Assembly: GCA_016927515.1 (NCBI GenBank)
Contig: JAFGMN010000287.1
Coordinates: 1 to 47,428, forward strand
Reading direction: 5' to 3'
Source of the DNA: a candidate division CSSED10-310 bacterium
Lineage (GTDB): Bacteria > CSSED10-310
Length of the DNA stretch: 47,428 nt
Of this stretch, positions 17,018-24,379 are shown in pieces. The position numbers and the translations under genes are program-made. The stretch's first letter is position 1. Every line of letters starts with the position of its first letter. Under the pieces are notes generated by a model that worked only from the letters and a program-made list of their open reading frames with translations, was not told the origin of the DNA and made no database searches.

Positions 17018-18227
17018 TGAAATCCTGATCGGTGATATCGTCAATAACAATGCTGCATTCATGGCCAGGCATCTCAGCCGGATCGACCTGGATGTCGGCT
17101 GGCATTCAGTTGTCGGAGATTCCGTGGATCGGATTGTCCAAGCCATGGAACTGGCGTGGAAACGGGCTGATATCGTACTCACAACGGGGGGTCTGGGACC
17201 GACTCACGATGATGTAACAAAGGATGCTCTGTGTCGCTTTTTCCGAACTGGCTACCAGTTTCATCCAGAAATCGTCGAGGAAGTACGCGCTCGGTTCATC
17301 GCCCGTGGCTATGAGATGCCGGATATTGTCCGAAATCAGGGGTTGATTCCCGCCGAAGCCGACCTGATCCGAAATGATCTCGGATCTGCTTTTGGCATCC
17401 GTTTCGATCGTGACGGGCGAACCCTGATTGCCATGCCCGGCGTTCCCATGGAAATGCAGGATATGTTTGTACGTCAGGTGATTCCTGCTCTTCAAGCTTT
17501 GTCCGATGGATCCGTATTTCTGATGCGCCGCATCAAAACGGCAGGCATCTTTGAATCGCAGCTGGTCACTCAATTCCGGCGTCTGAATGATGTGAGGGTT
17601 CTGGCTGATGTCGCCGTGCTTCCGAAATCCACTGGGGTGGAACTCCGATTCACCGTTCGGGCAAACAACCCGGAACGTGCCGAGAACTGTATGCAGACGA
17701 TTCTTGCGTATGTATGGGAAGATCTCTCCCAATGGATCGTATCGGATGACGAACGCGATCTGGAACAAGTGGTCGGTGATCTTCTGGTTCAGCGGAATGC
17801 TACGGTTGCAACGGCTGAAAGCTGTACGGGGGGACTTATCGCACATATGCTGACCAATGTGCCGGGAAGTTCGCGGTATCTAATCGGAGGCATTGTCAGT
17901 TACGAAAATCGCATTAAAACCGGTTGGGTCGAAGTTCCGGTGGAATTGATCAGCCAATATGGAGCGGTCAGCTTTCCTGTAGCCGAAGCCATGGCCGAAG
18001 GTATCCGACGGGTCATGAAGACGGATTTCGGTGTGGCAACAACGGGGATTGCAGGCCCGGACGGCGGCACAATAGATAAACCTGTGGGGAGTGTGCATGT
18101 TGCCGTTGCCGGACCGGCGGATGTTGTGTCGGAGTATCACCGATTTCCGATGGACAGGCAGGGCAACAAGCAGCGGTTTGCAACCGCGGCTTTAGATTTA
18201 CTTCGCAGGAGATTGGTGGGTCGCTGA
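16986..18227 (+). CDS. cinA: CinA family protein (nicotinamide-nucleotide amidohydrolase)
   Basis: A 413-residue protein of the usual two-domain build. The N-terminal molybdopterin-binding-like (MoCF/COG1058) domain has ISIGDEILIGDIVNNNA, TTGGLGPTHDDVTKDAL and MPGVPMEMQDMF. The C-terminal PncC-type domain has TAESCTGGLIAHMLTNVPGSS and GIAGPDGGT. It deamidates nicotinamide mononucleotide and, in many bacteria, has ADP-ribose pyrophosphatase activity, so it recycles pyridine nucleotides. GGGAAGGGAACC precedes the ATG. It overlaps the asparagine-synthase-like gene and is followed after a short gap by the epimerase gene. Confidence 0.95.
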   Translation: MKIVEIISIGDEILIGDIVNNNAAFMARHLSRIDLDVGWHSVVGDSVDRIVQAMELAWKRADIVLTTGGLGPTHDDVTKDALCRFFRTGYQFHPEIVEEVRARFIARGYEMPDIVRNQGLIPAEADLIRNDLGSAFGIRFDRDGRTLIAMPGVPMEMQDMFVRQVIPALQALSDGSVFLMRRIKTAGIFESQLVTQFRRLNDVRVLADVAVLPKSTGVELRFTVRANNPERAENCMQTILAYVWEDLSQWIVSDDERDLEQVVGDLLVQRNATVATAESCTGGLIAHMLTNVPGSSRYLIGGIVSYENRIKTGWVEVPVELISQYGAVSFPVAEAMAEGIRRVMKTDFGVATTGIAGPDGGTIDKPVGSVHVAVAGPADVVSEYHRFPMDRQGNKQRFATAALDLLRRRLVGR

Positions 18228-18255
18228 TCAAACAGTGCCGGATGGAGTCGTCATA

Positions 18256-19221
18256 ATGGGAAAACTTGTAATAGCCGGAGGCTCCGGATTCATCGGCAGG
18301 CATCTCATCCGATCCCTGAAAGACAACGGACTGGAAATGATCGTTCTAACACGATCTGAGGGTTCGCGGTCCCGCGATCCCGATTACCGCGACGTTCGCT
18401 TCGTACAGTGGACGGCAGATGATCCAGATTGGATCAATGAACTTGCCGGAGCCGATGCGGTTGTCAATCTGGCGGGCAAACCAATTGGTTCCGGGCCTTG
18501 GACGAATCGCTCGAAATCGCTAATTATGTCCAGCCGTGTGGATACGGTCCGAACCCTGGTCAACGCCATTCAATCCGTTTCCTCTCCCCCGCGTTGCTAC
18601 ATTCAGGCATCAGCGGTTGGGTTTTATGGAACCCATACCACGATGAATGTGACTGAAAATGATGGACCCGGACAGGGATTCCTGGCAGATGTTTGCAGAC
18701 AATGGGAATCCGGTATCATCCCGCTGAATACCCTGGGTATTCGCTCGGTTTGTCTCCGTTTTGGCATCGTACTGGGGATTCATGACGGATTTTATCGGCG
18801 GATGGCATGCCTCGTCCGCCATTTTATGGGAACCATCATCGGTTCCGGCCAGAACTGGATTTCCTGGATTCATTACCAGGATGTCGTGAAAATTATCCGA
18901 CGCGCAATCACCGATGCCGGAATGACCGGTGCGTACAATGCGACCGCCCCCCAACCCATCCAAAACGGGCCGTTCATGCATACTCTCGCCCAAACTTGGT
19001 CCCGACCGCTCCTTCCAAGCCCACCGCTTTTCGTGCTTCGAATGACTCTCGGTGATATGCTGGATGAACTTATTCTCGCTTCCCATCATGTCGTTCCGCA
19101 TCGGCTTCTCCAATCCGCTTTCACGTTCCACTATTCAAATTGTGGCAACGCATTGCTCCAATTGCGGGAGGAATGCCGACGACGTAAACATCCCATCTCA
19201 TGCCCGAAAAACCCGCAGTGA
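18256..19221 (+). CDS. TIGR01777-type NAD(P)-binding epimerase (YfcH/SDR39U1-like)
   Basis: A 321-residue atypical short-chain dehydrogenase. The ATG at 18256 follows GGAG with good spacing; the upstream GTG at 18235 is less likely. The Rossmann motif GGSGFIGRHL is at residues 8-17. AVVNLAGKPIGSGPW, followed by SRVDTVRTLV, and the YG motif in SAVGFYGTH are hallmarks of the YfcH group. WISWIHYQDVV and GAYNATAPQP complete the pattern. The physiological substrate of this family is not settled. It probably lies in an operon with cinA (28-base gap). Confidence 0.9.
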   Translation: MGKLVIAGGSGFIGRHLIRSLKDNGLEMIVLTRSEGSRSRDPDYRDVRFVQWTADDPDWINELAGADAVVNLAGKPIGSGPWTNRSKSLIMSSRVDTVRTLVNAIQSVSSPPRCYIQASAVGFYGTHTTMNVTENDGPGQGFLADVCRQWESGIIPLNTLGIRSVCLRFGIVLGIHDGFYRRMACLVRHFMGTIIGSGQNWISWIHYQDVVKIIRRAITDAGMTGAYNATAPQPIQNGPFMHTLAQTWSRPLLPSPPLFVLRMTLGDMLDELILASHHVVPHRLLQSAFTFHYSNCGNALLQLREECRRRKHPISCPKNPQ

Positions 19222-19233
19222 CAGGATTAAACA

Positions 19234-19362
19234 ATGATCGCTCCCGTTCGCGTTTCGCTGAGGGCATCGACCATTATGCTGCTGCTCGTTTTATTGCCTG
19301 TCATTTTAATCATTCAATCCCGCCGATTCGGTATTTCGTTCATTGTGATCGATCATCCGTGA
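19234..19362 (+). CDS. Possible small membrane peptide (42 residues)
   Basis: ATG at 19234 opens a frame too short for the ORF track. It encodes a basic N-terminus, then a strongly hydrophobic run (TIMLLLVLLPVILII), then a basic segment and a short tail: a typical single-pass small membrane protein. AGGA lies 7 bases before the ATG, and it begins 12 bases after the epimerase stop codon. No family is recognised and coding evidence is limited to composition and spacing. Confidence 0.3.
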   Translation: MIAPVRVSLRASTIMLLLVLLPVILIIQSRRFGISFIVIDHP

Positions 19363-19481
19363 CCGATCGGCAGAGTCGCGAAAAACGATAAGGGACTCTC
19401 GGTTTCGATGCCGGAAGAATCGATCGAATATAGATTGAGAAAACGGGGTTCTATCCAGTGAAAAAACACGATGCATCTGGT

Positions 19482-19497
19482 AATCTCTAGAGAGATT
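19482..19497. promoter_or_regulatory. Inverted repeat upstream of the peptide transporter operon
   Basis: AATCTCT and AGAGATT form a perfect 7-bp inverted repeat with a 2-base spacer, 50 bases before the start codon of the peptide-binding protein gene. The two-fold symmetry and position fit a regulator-binding site, but no regulator gene is nearby. Confidence 0.35.
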
Positions 19498-19546
19498 CGA
19501 TCGGGAATTCGGGCTTTTTTGATTGGAGAGAGTGTAGCGGTATTCG

Positions 19547-21172
19547 ATGAAGGCGAATCGACCATTACGTTATAGGGTGACACGCATCTTTTTTATTCTT
19601 TTCATGCTATGGATCCTGCCCCCCACTCTTCCGGTTTTGTCGACGAGCATCAATCAACCCGTGATCTTCCGATACCGACTGGCCACGGATCCACCAACAC
19701 TGGATCCGGCCTTGTCGACGGATACGACGTCCGGCACCGTCATTTTGAAGATTCATGACGGACTGGTTCAGTTTGATCCGGAAACTCTGGAGGTGATCCC
19801 GGCTGTTGCCCGGTCCTGGGATGTGTCTCCGGATGGTCTGCGCTATACGTTCTATCTCCGTGATGATGTTCGTTTTCATAATGGCCGACGCGTGACTGCT
19901 CACGATGTGAAAACGAGTTTTGAACGGGTGCTGAATCCAGCGACCCGATCGGGGCGGACATTTGTTCTGGAGCCTCTGTTGGGGTCTGAGGCATTCATGA
20001 ACCGGCAGGTCGATCACATCGAAGGGATTACCGTGCTGGATGACATGACGGTAAGTTTAGTGCTGAAAGAACCGTTTTCACCCTTTCTCGCTCAGCTTTG
20101 TATGGAAGCCGCGTCCATAATTCCGATTGAAGAATGCGGATCCGGCGAGACCACGTTCAGCTCGCGATCGGTGGGTTGTGGCCCGTTTGTTTTTCGATCA
20201 TGGAAACATGATGTCGAGGTGATCCTGGAAAAAAACCCGGATTATTATGGGAACAAACCGTCCATTGATCGGATAGAATTCAGGATTATTCAGTCGGTTC
20301 CAACGGCATTCGAAGAATACAAGGCGGATGGACTGGATATGCTCGATCAGATACCGACCGGACAGATTCAAGCTCTTCGTAAAACATTCGCCGACGAGAT
20401 TCGTATCTGGCCGTATTTATCGATTTACTACATCGGGTTGAACTTGGACCGGCTACCGTTTAAGGACAATGTGAAACTGAGACAGGCGATGAACCATGCC
20501 GTTGACCGGGAGAAAATGTGCCGGGCGATTAAGGAAGGATTGGCCTATCCCATTGCTGGAGTTCTCCCTCCGGGAATCCCTGGCCACGATCCAGACCTGA
20601 CGGGCTATACCTATGATCCGGAACGAGCGACGCAGTTGCTTGCGGAAGCGGGATATCCCGGAGGCGAGGGGTTGCCGGTGTTGACGCTTTGGCATAATCG
20701 GGATCCGCGCCATGGCCTCATCGGACAATGCATCCAGTATTATCTGGGAAGGATCGGTGTGCGGATCCGGTTGAAAAATGTGGAGTGGGCTGCATACATT
20801 GAGGCAGTGGATGAAGCGGAACCGGACTTGTTTCGAATGGGCTGGGTAGCGGATTACCCGGATGCGGATAATTTTCTGTTTACATTGCTGCACAGCAGTC
20901 AGTTTGGATCGGCTGGGAACTATGCACGATTTAGTCATCCGGAGTTTGATCGCCTGACGTCCGAAGCAAAAAGGATCACGGATCGAGATGTCCGGCTCGC
21001 ACTCTACCGGGAAGCCGAACGCATTGCCATTGAGCAAGCGCCATGGATTTTTATCTATTATGAACGCGAATTGGCCATGATCAAACCCCGGTGGGATAAC
21101 ATTATATTGACGCCTCAAGGGGATTTCGCAATCCCGCTGGAACGGGTTCGTCTGAAAGAAACTAGGCAATGA
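19547..21172 (+). CDS. Peptide ABC transporter substrate-binding protein (family 5)
   Basis: A 541-residue periplasmic binding protein of the DppA/OppA family. A signal peptide (IFFILFMLWILPPTLPVLS) is followed by the family motif LATDPPTLDPALSTDTTSGTVILKIHDGLVQFD. FYLRDDVRFHNGRRVTAHDVKTSFERVLNP is the classical SBP_bac_5 signature, and LRQAMNHAVDREKM and WVADYPDADNF also fit. It would deliver oligopeptides, or another substrate of this broad family, to the permeases encoded next. It overlaps the first permease gene by 4 bases (ATGA). A Shine-Dalgarno GGAGAG lies somewhat far from the chosen ATG, so the start could shift to 19604. Confidence 0.93.
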   Translation: MKANRPLRYRVTRIFFILFMLWILPPTLPVLSTSINQPVIFRYRLATDPPTLDPALSTDTTSGTVILKIHDGLVQFDPETLEVIPAVARSWDVSPDGLRYTFYLRDDVRFHNGRRVTAHDVKTSFERVLNPATRSGRTFVLEPLLGSEAFMNRQVDHIEGITVLDDMTVSLVLKEPFSPFLAQLCMEAASIIPIEECGSGETTFSSRSVGCGPFVFRSWKHDVEVILEKNPDYYGNKPSIDRIEFRIIQSVPTAFEEYKADGLDMLDQIPTGQIQALRKTFADEIRIWPYLSIYYIGLNLDRLPFKDNVKLRQAMNHAVDREKMCRAIKEGLAYPIAGVLPPGIPGHDPDLTGYTYDPERATQLLAEAGYPGGEGLPVLTLWHNRDPRHGLIGQCIQYYLGRIGVRIRLKNVEWAAYIEAVDEAEPDLFRMGWVADYPDADNFLFTLLHSSQFGSAGNYARFSHPEFDRLTSEAKRITDRDVRLALYREAERIAIEQAPWIFIYYERELAMIKPRWDNIILTPQGDFAIPLERVRLKETRQ

Positions 21173-22128
21173 CGGCCTATCTGATTCGCAGGTTATTGTC
21201 GGTTGTTCCGACTATTTTTGGTGTGACGACACTGATCTTCTTTATTCTGTTCCTCATACCGGGTGATCCCGTGAGGGTGATGCTGGGACAGCATGGAGAC
21301 CCCGAAACGCGCCGACGGATCACACAAGAATTAGGGCTCGACAAACCCGCTAGTGTGCAATACTGCATGTACATGACCCGTGTTTTTTCGGGTGATTTGG
21401 GCACTTCGTATCGGAGCGGAGAAAAAGTCGTTGATATTCTGATGGATCGGATGCCGGCGACGATTTTGCTGGCAGTATCTGCGATGATTCTTAGCGTAGT
21501 CCTGGGCATGACCGCCGGTATCCTGGCTGCGGTCCGGCAGAACCAATTCATGGATTTCCTGATCATGATCCTGTCTCTCATCGGTATTTCCACACCGGTT
21601 TTCTGGCTCGGCCTGGTCCTCATTCTGATCTTTGCATCAATCGGTTTTGACGGTTCCGCAATCATTTTCGGATGGCTTCCTGTCAGTGGGTACGGTGATC
21701 CCGGCTGGGATCGAATCAGGCATTTAGCTTTGCCGGCTATCAGCCTTTCGGCTATCGGCATGGGTTATATTGCGCGGATGACCCGATCGAGTATTCTCGA
21801 AGTTATCCGGCAGGACTATATTCGGACGGCGGCGGCGAAAGGACTGCCGACCCGTTTGATTGTTTTCAGACATGCACTGCGAAATGCCCTGATTCCTGTC
21901 GTTACCGTAATCGGAATGAACTTTGCCGCATTGCTGGGTGGGGCCGTCGCGACCGAGACAGTTTTTGCATGGCCTGGCATTGGCAAAGTCATTGTCGATT
22001 CCATCCGACAATTGGATGCGCCGGTGGTGGAAGGGGGGGTCATGATCATGGCCCTTGCCTTCATTTTAATTAATGTCCTGGTTGATATACTGTACATGGC
22101 TATCGATCCGCGGATTCGATTGAATTAA
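21169..22128 (+). CDS. dppB: Peptide ABC transporter permease (DppB-type)
   Basis: A 319-residue inner-membrane permease with six predicted membrane segments. The N-terminus MTAYLIRRLLSVVPTIFGVTTLIFFILFLIPGDPV is characteristic of DppB/OppB. The coupling-helix EAA loop is visible around DYIRTAAAKGLPTRLIVFRHALRNALIP. It should pair with the following permease to form the transmembrane channel. Translation is coupled to the binding-protein gene by the ATGA overlap. Confidence 0.94.
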   Translation: MTAYLIRRLLSVVPTIFGVTTLIFFILFLIPGDPVRVMLGQHGDPETRRRITQELGLDKPASVQYCMYMTRVFSGDLGTSYRSGEKVVDILMDRMPATILLAVSAMILSVVLGMTAGILAAVRQNQFMDFLIMILSLIGISTPVFWLGLVLILIFASIGFDGSAIIFGWLPVSGYGDPGWDRIRHLALPAISLSAIGMGYIARMTRSSILEVIRQDYIRTAAAKGLPTRLIVFRHALRNALIPVVTVIGMNFAALLGGAVATETVFAWPGIGKVIVDSIRQLDAPVVEGGVMIMALAFILINVLVDILYMAIDPRIRLN

Positions 22129-22142
22129 AAAAGGACTCCATA

Positions 22143-22994
22143 ATGGGTATCTGGAAGGAAATCACGTGTTCAAAACTGGCTGTTGCCGGAATGCTCCTTG
22201 TGGGTTCCCTCATTGTTATCGCAGGGATTGGTCCTTTCATCTGTCCGCATGATCCGTTTGAAATCGATCTTGATCGGGTGATTGCAGAACCGTATGGACC
22301 GAAAGCACCTTCCCGGACACATCCGTTTGGAACGGACGATCTTGGGCGGGATCTTTTGGCCCGGATCATTTATGGATCCCGCGTGTCTTTGCAGATCGGC
22401 GTACTGGCCATGGTCATTGCTGTTGGAATCGGTGTCACGATGGGTACGTTAGCGGGTTATTTCGGCGGGTGGGTTGATATGATCATCACCTGGCTGATGG
22501 ATACGGCATTTGCGTTCCCGGCTGCCTTGCTGGCGATCGCTGTGATGGCTATCGTTCCTAATCCCGACATTTTCTGGATTTTCGTTGTGTTGGGCTTAAT
22601 CGGCTGGGCCGGCATCGCACGGATTGTCAGAGGCCGCGTTCTGGCCGTCCGATCGGAAGAATACGCATCCGCTGCCCGTGCACTTGGTGCCGGTCACGTG
22701 CGGATTATGCTCCGGCATATCCTTCCAAATTGCACCGCTCCTTTGATGGTTGCCGCAACGATGAATGTTGCTGGAAACATTCTGACGGAAGCCTGGTTAT
22801 CCTTCCTCGGATTGGGAGCGCAACCTCCGATTCCCAGTTGGGGTCTGATGGTGACCGAGGGACAAGCTTATATGTCCACGCATTACTGGATGTGTCTTTA
22901 TCCCGGCCTGGCGATCGCACTGACGGTTCTCGGATGGAATCTTCTCGGAGATGGCCTCCGGGATGCTCTCGACCCCCGTTTAAAAGATGTATAA
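22143..22994 (+). CDS. dppC: Peptide ABC transporter permease (DppC-type)
   Basis: A 283-residue permease. HPFGTDDLGRDLLARIIYGSRVSLQIG is the standard DppC/OppC signature. The EAA loop is seen as EYASAARALGAGHVRIMLRHILPNC, and SFLGLGAQPPIPSWGLM near the end is also typical. AAAGGA lies upstream of the ATG, 14 bases after the dppB stop. No ATP-binding subunits (DppD/DppF) follow; the next gene is unrelated. The transporter must use ATPases encoded elsewhere. Confidence 0.94.
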   Translation: MGIWKEITCSKLAVAGMLLVGSLIVIAGIGPFICPHDPFEIDLDRVIAEPYGPKAPSRTHPFGTDDLGRDLLARIIYGSRVSLQIGVLAMVIAVGIGVTMGTLAGYFGGWVDMIITWLMDTAFAFPAALLAIAVMAIVPNPDIFWIFVVLGLIGWAGIARIVRGRVLAVRSEEYASAARALGAGHVRIMLRHILPNCTAPLMVAATMNVAGNILTEAWLSFLGLGAQPPIPSWGLMVTEGQAYMSTHYWMCLYPGLAIALTVLGWNLLGDGLRDALDPRLKDV

Positions 22995-23033
22995 TCGTTT
23001 CGATGGATCATTATTTGGTGGATGAGGTACATG

Positions 23034-24014
23034 ATGAAGAAAAATCGTAAAATTCAGATCATCGGCGGGGGATACCTCGAAGTACAGGAAATCCTTGATC
23101 GATTTGGTGAAGCCCGCCTTCCAATTCAAGCAATCCAGATCGCTCAACATGATACCCGTGTGGGTGAAATCCATGAGTTCATGGGTGAACCGATTCTGGT
23201 TGTGAATGTGGATGATTTATCGGATGAAACGTATGATGCCGCAATTCTGCTATCTCCAATCACTCAATGGGAGCGCTTGACACGCGAAAAGGTTCTGGGC
23301 AATACCCCCCTTATCGATATGGCTGGGCATTTTACACCAGGTCCCAATATACCCGTTCTCCTGCCGGATCTTCATTCCGAATCTATTCGATCACTCCCGA
23401 TGATTGGAGTGGTTCCCACCGGTACCGCTCACGCGATCGCATCCATCCTGAAAGCGACCGGCGAATTGGCTTCCTGGCGCTGTATTACCGCTTTTACAGT
23501 CCAGGGCTCAGCACGTCATGGCTCCAGGAAAGCGATGGACGAACTGTTCGATCAAACCCGGGCGATCCTGGGCTTTAAAGATATCGAATGTGAGTGCTTT
23601 CCACGCCAACTCGCTTTCAACGTCTTTCACGCTGATCCGACGGATTATCGCTCTTCCGGTATCCAGGCCGTTGCCCGATTCGTGACCTCCAACCCGGATC
23701 TGAATGTTTATACCGATCATGTTTGGAGTGGTTTCTTTGTCGGAATACTGGGAACGTGTTGGCTTGAATCCAGCCGCACATTCGATCGGAACATGATTAG
23801 AGAGAGATTGTCATCAATAAATCGATTCACATGGGATGATGATTGGGAAGGCGCTCTCTCGTTTGTTGGGTGCGATGAGATTTTTTTGCGTGAATACGAT
23901 GACCGGTCCGAAACTCCAAGCCGCTTGACGCTTCGATTCGGCATGGATAATCTGCGCAGAGGTTTGTCAACGACGCTGGTGAATCTATTTAACGCCGTAT
24001 GGGGGGAAGATTAA
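23034..24014 (+). CDS. Aspartate-semialdehyde-dehydrogenase-like protein lacking the catalytic Cys (USG-1-like)
   Basis: The start at ATG 23034 is preferred because GAGG lies 6 bases upstream; ATGs at 23022 and 23031 are alternatives. The 326-residue product follows the ASADH layout. An N-terminal nucleotide-binding region (GGGYLEVQEILDRFGEARLPIQAIQIAQ) is followed by a dimerisation segment (FTVQGSARHGSRKAMDEL, FPRQLAFNVFH). The ending is LVNLFNAVWGED. Where true enzymes have the Asn-Cys-(Ser/Thr)-Thr active site, this protein reads VVPTGTAHAI, so it should not form the acyl-enzyme. E. coli USG-1 is a comparable non-catalytic relative. Function is unknown. Confidence 0.65.
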   Translation: MKKNRKIQIIGGGYLEVQEILDRFGEARLPIQAIQIAQHDTRVGEIHEFMGEPILVVNVDDLSDETYDAAILLSPITQWERLTREKVLGNTPLIDMAGHFTPGPNIPVLLPDLHSESIRSLPMIGVVPTGTAHAIASILKATGELASWRCITAFTVQGSARHGSRKAMDELFDQTRAILGFKDIECECFPRQLAFNVFHADPTDYRSSGIQAVARFVTSNPDLNVYTDHVWSGFFVGILGTCWLESSRTFDRNMIRERLSSINRFTWDDDWEGALSFVGCDEIFLREYDDRSETPSRLTLRFGMDNLRRGLSTTLVNLFNAVWGED

Positions 24015-24016
24015 AC

Positions 24017-24370
24017 ATGAAACCGGTGAATACTCGTTTCGCATCTGTTATCACCTGCTTGATTGTATGTCTGCTTTTAACGGGGTGCGATGCGTTCAAA
24101 TCATGGTTCGATACCACTGCCACGCAAACAGTCATCGGGTCAAAAGAACGAGCCAATTTGACCAAACTCCAGACGGACTTGCGGACGATCCGCCGTTCTG
24201 TAGAGGTTTTCCATGCGCAGAACGGGCGCTATCCGGATTCCCTCGAGGAACTGGCCGCACGGGGCATCATTCATCGAATTCCGCGGGAAGCCTGCGGTGG
24301 CGAATGGATATATGACCGATATACTGGTGATGTCCGAAGCAGTTCTCATCCGGACATGGTGCTGGAATAG
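24017..24370 (+). CDS. Lipoprotein with type II secretion pseudopilin (GspG)-like domain
   Basis: The ATG at 24017 follows GGGGGGAAG, so the track start at 23999 is rejected. The 117-residue product begins with a lipoprotein signal (LIVCLLLTGC, lipid-bearing Cys at residue 24). The second half matches the C-terminal pattern of major pseudopilins: LQTDLRTIRRSVEVFHAQNGRYPDSLEEL, then GGEWIYDRYTGDV. True pseudopilins are cleaved by prepilin peptidase before a Phe-Thr-Leu helix; here that helix is replaced by the lipobox. It is therefore a membrane-anchored, non-assembling version. It lies 9 bases before the cyclase gene. Role unknown. Confidence 0.7.
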   Translation: MKPVNTRFASVITCLIVCLLLTGCDAFKSWFDTTATQTVIGSKERANLTKLQTDLRTIRRSVEVFHAQNGRYPDSLEELAARGIIHRIPREACGGEWIYDRYTGDVRSSSHPDMVLE

Positions 24371-24379
24371 GAGAAAGGT

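Larger units (their letters stand above)
19222..19546. other. 325-base gap with no confident gene
   Basis: Between the epimerase and peptide-binding-protein genes. It holds one possible 42-residue membrane peptide (19234-19362) and one inverted repeat (19482-19497), both listed separately. The track ORFs here (19200-19391 plus, 19353-19583 minus) show no recognisable domain. The gap presumably contains the promoter of the peptide transporter operon. Confidence 0.5.

Noticed and set aside
17106-17846. Minus-strand ORF (246 residues) inside cinA
   Set aside because: Shadow of the conserved CinA coding frame.
20453-21169. Minus-strand ORF (238 residues) inside the peptide-binding protein gene
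   Set aside because: Shadow of a conserved SBP_bac_5 frame with no motif of its own.
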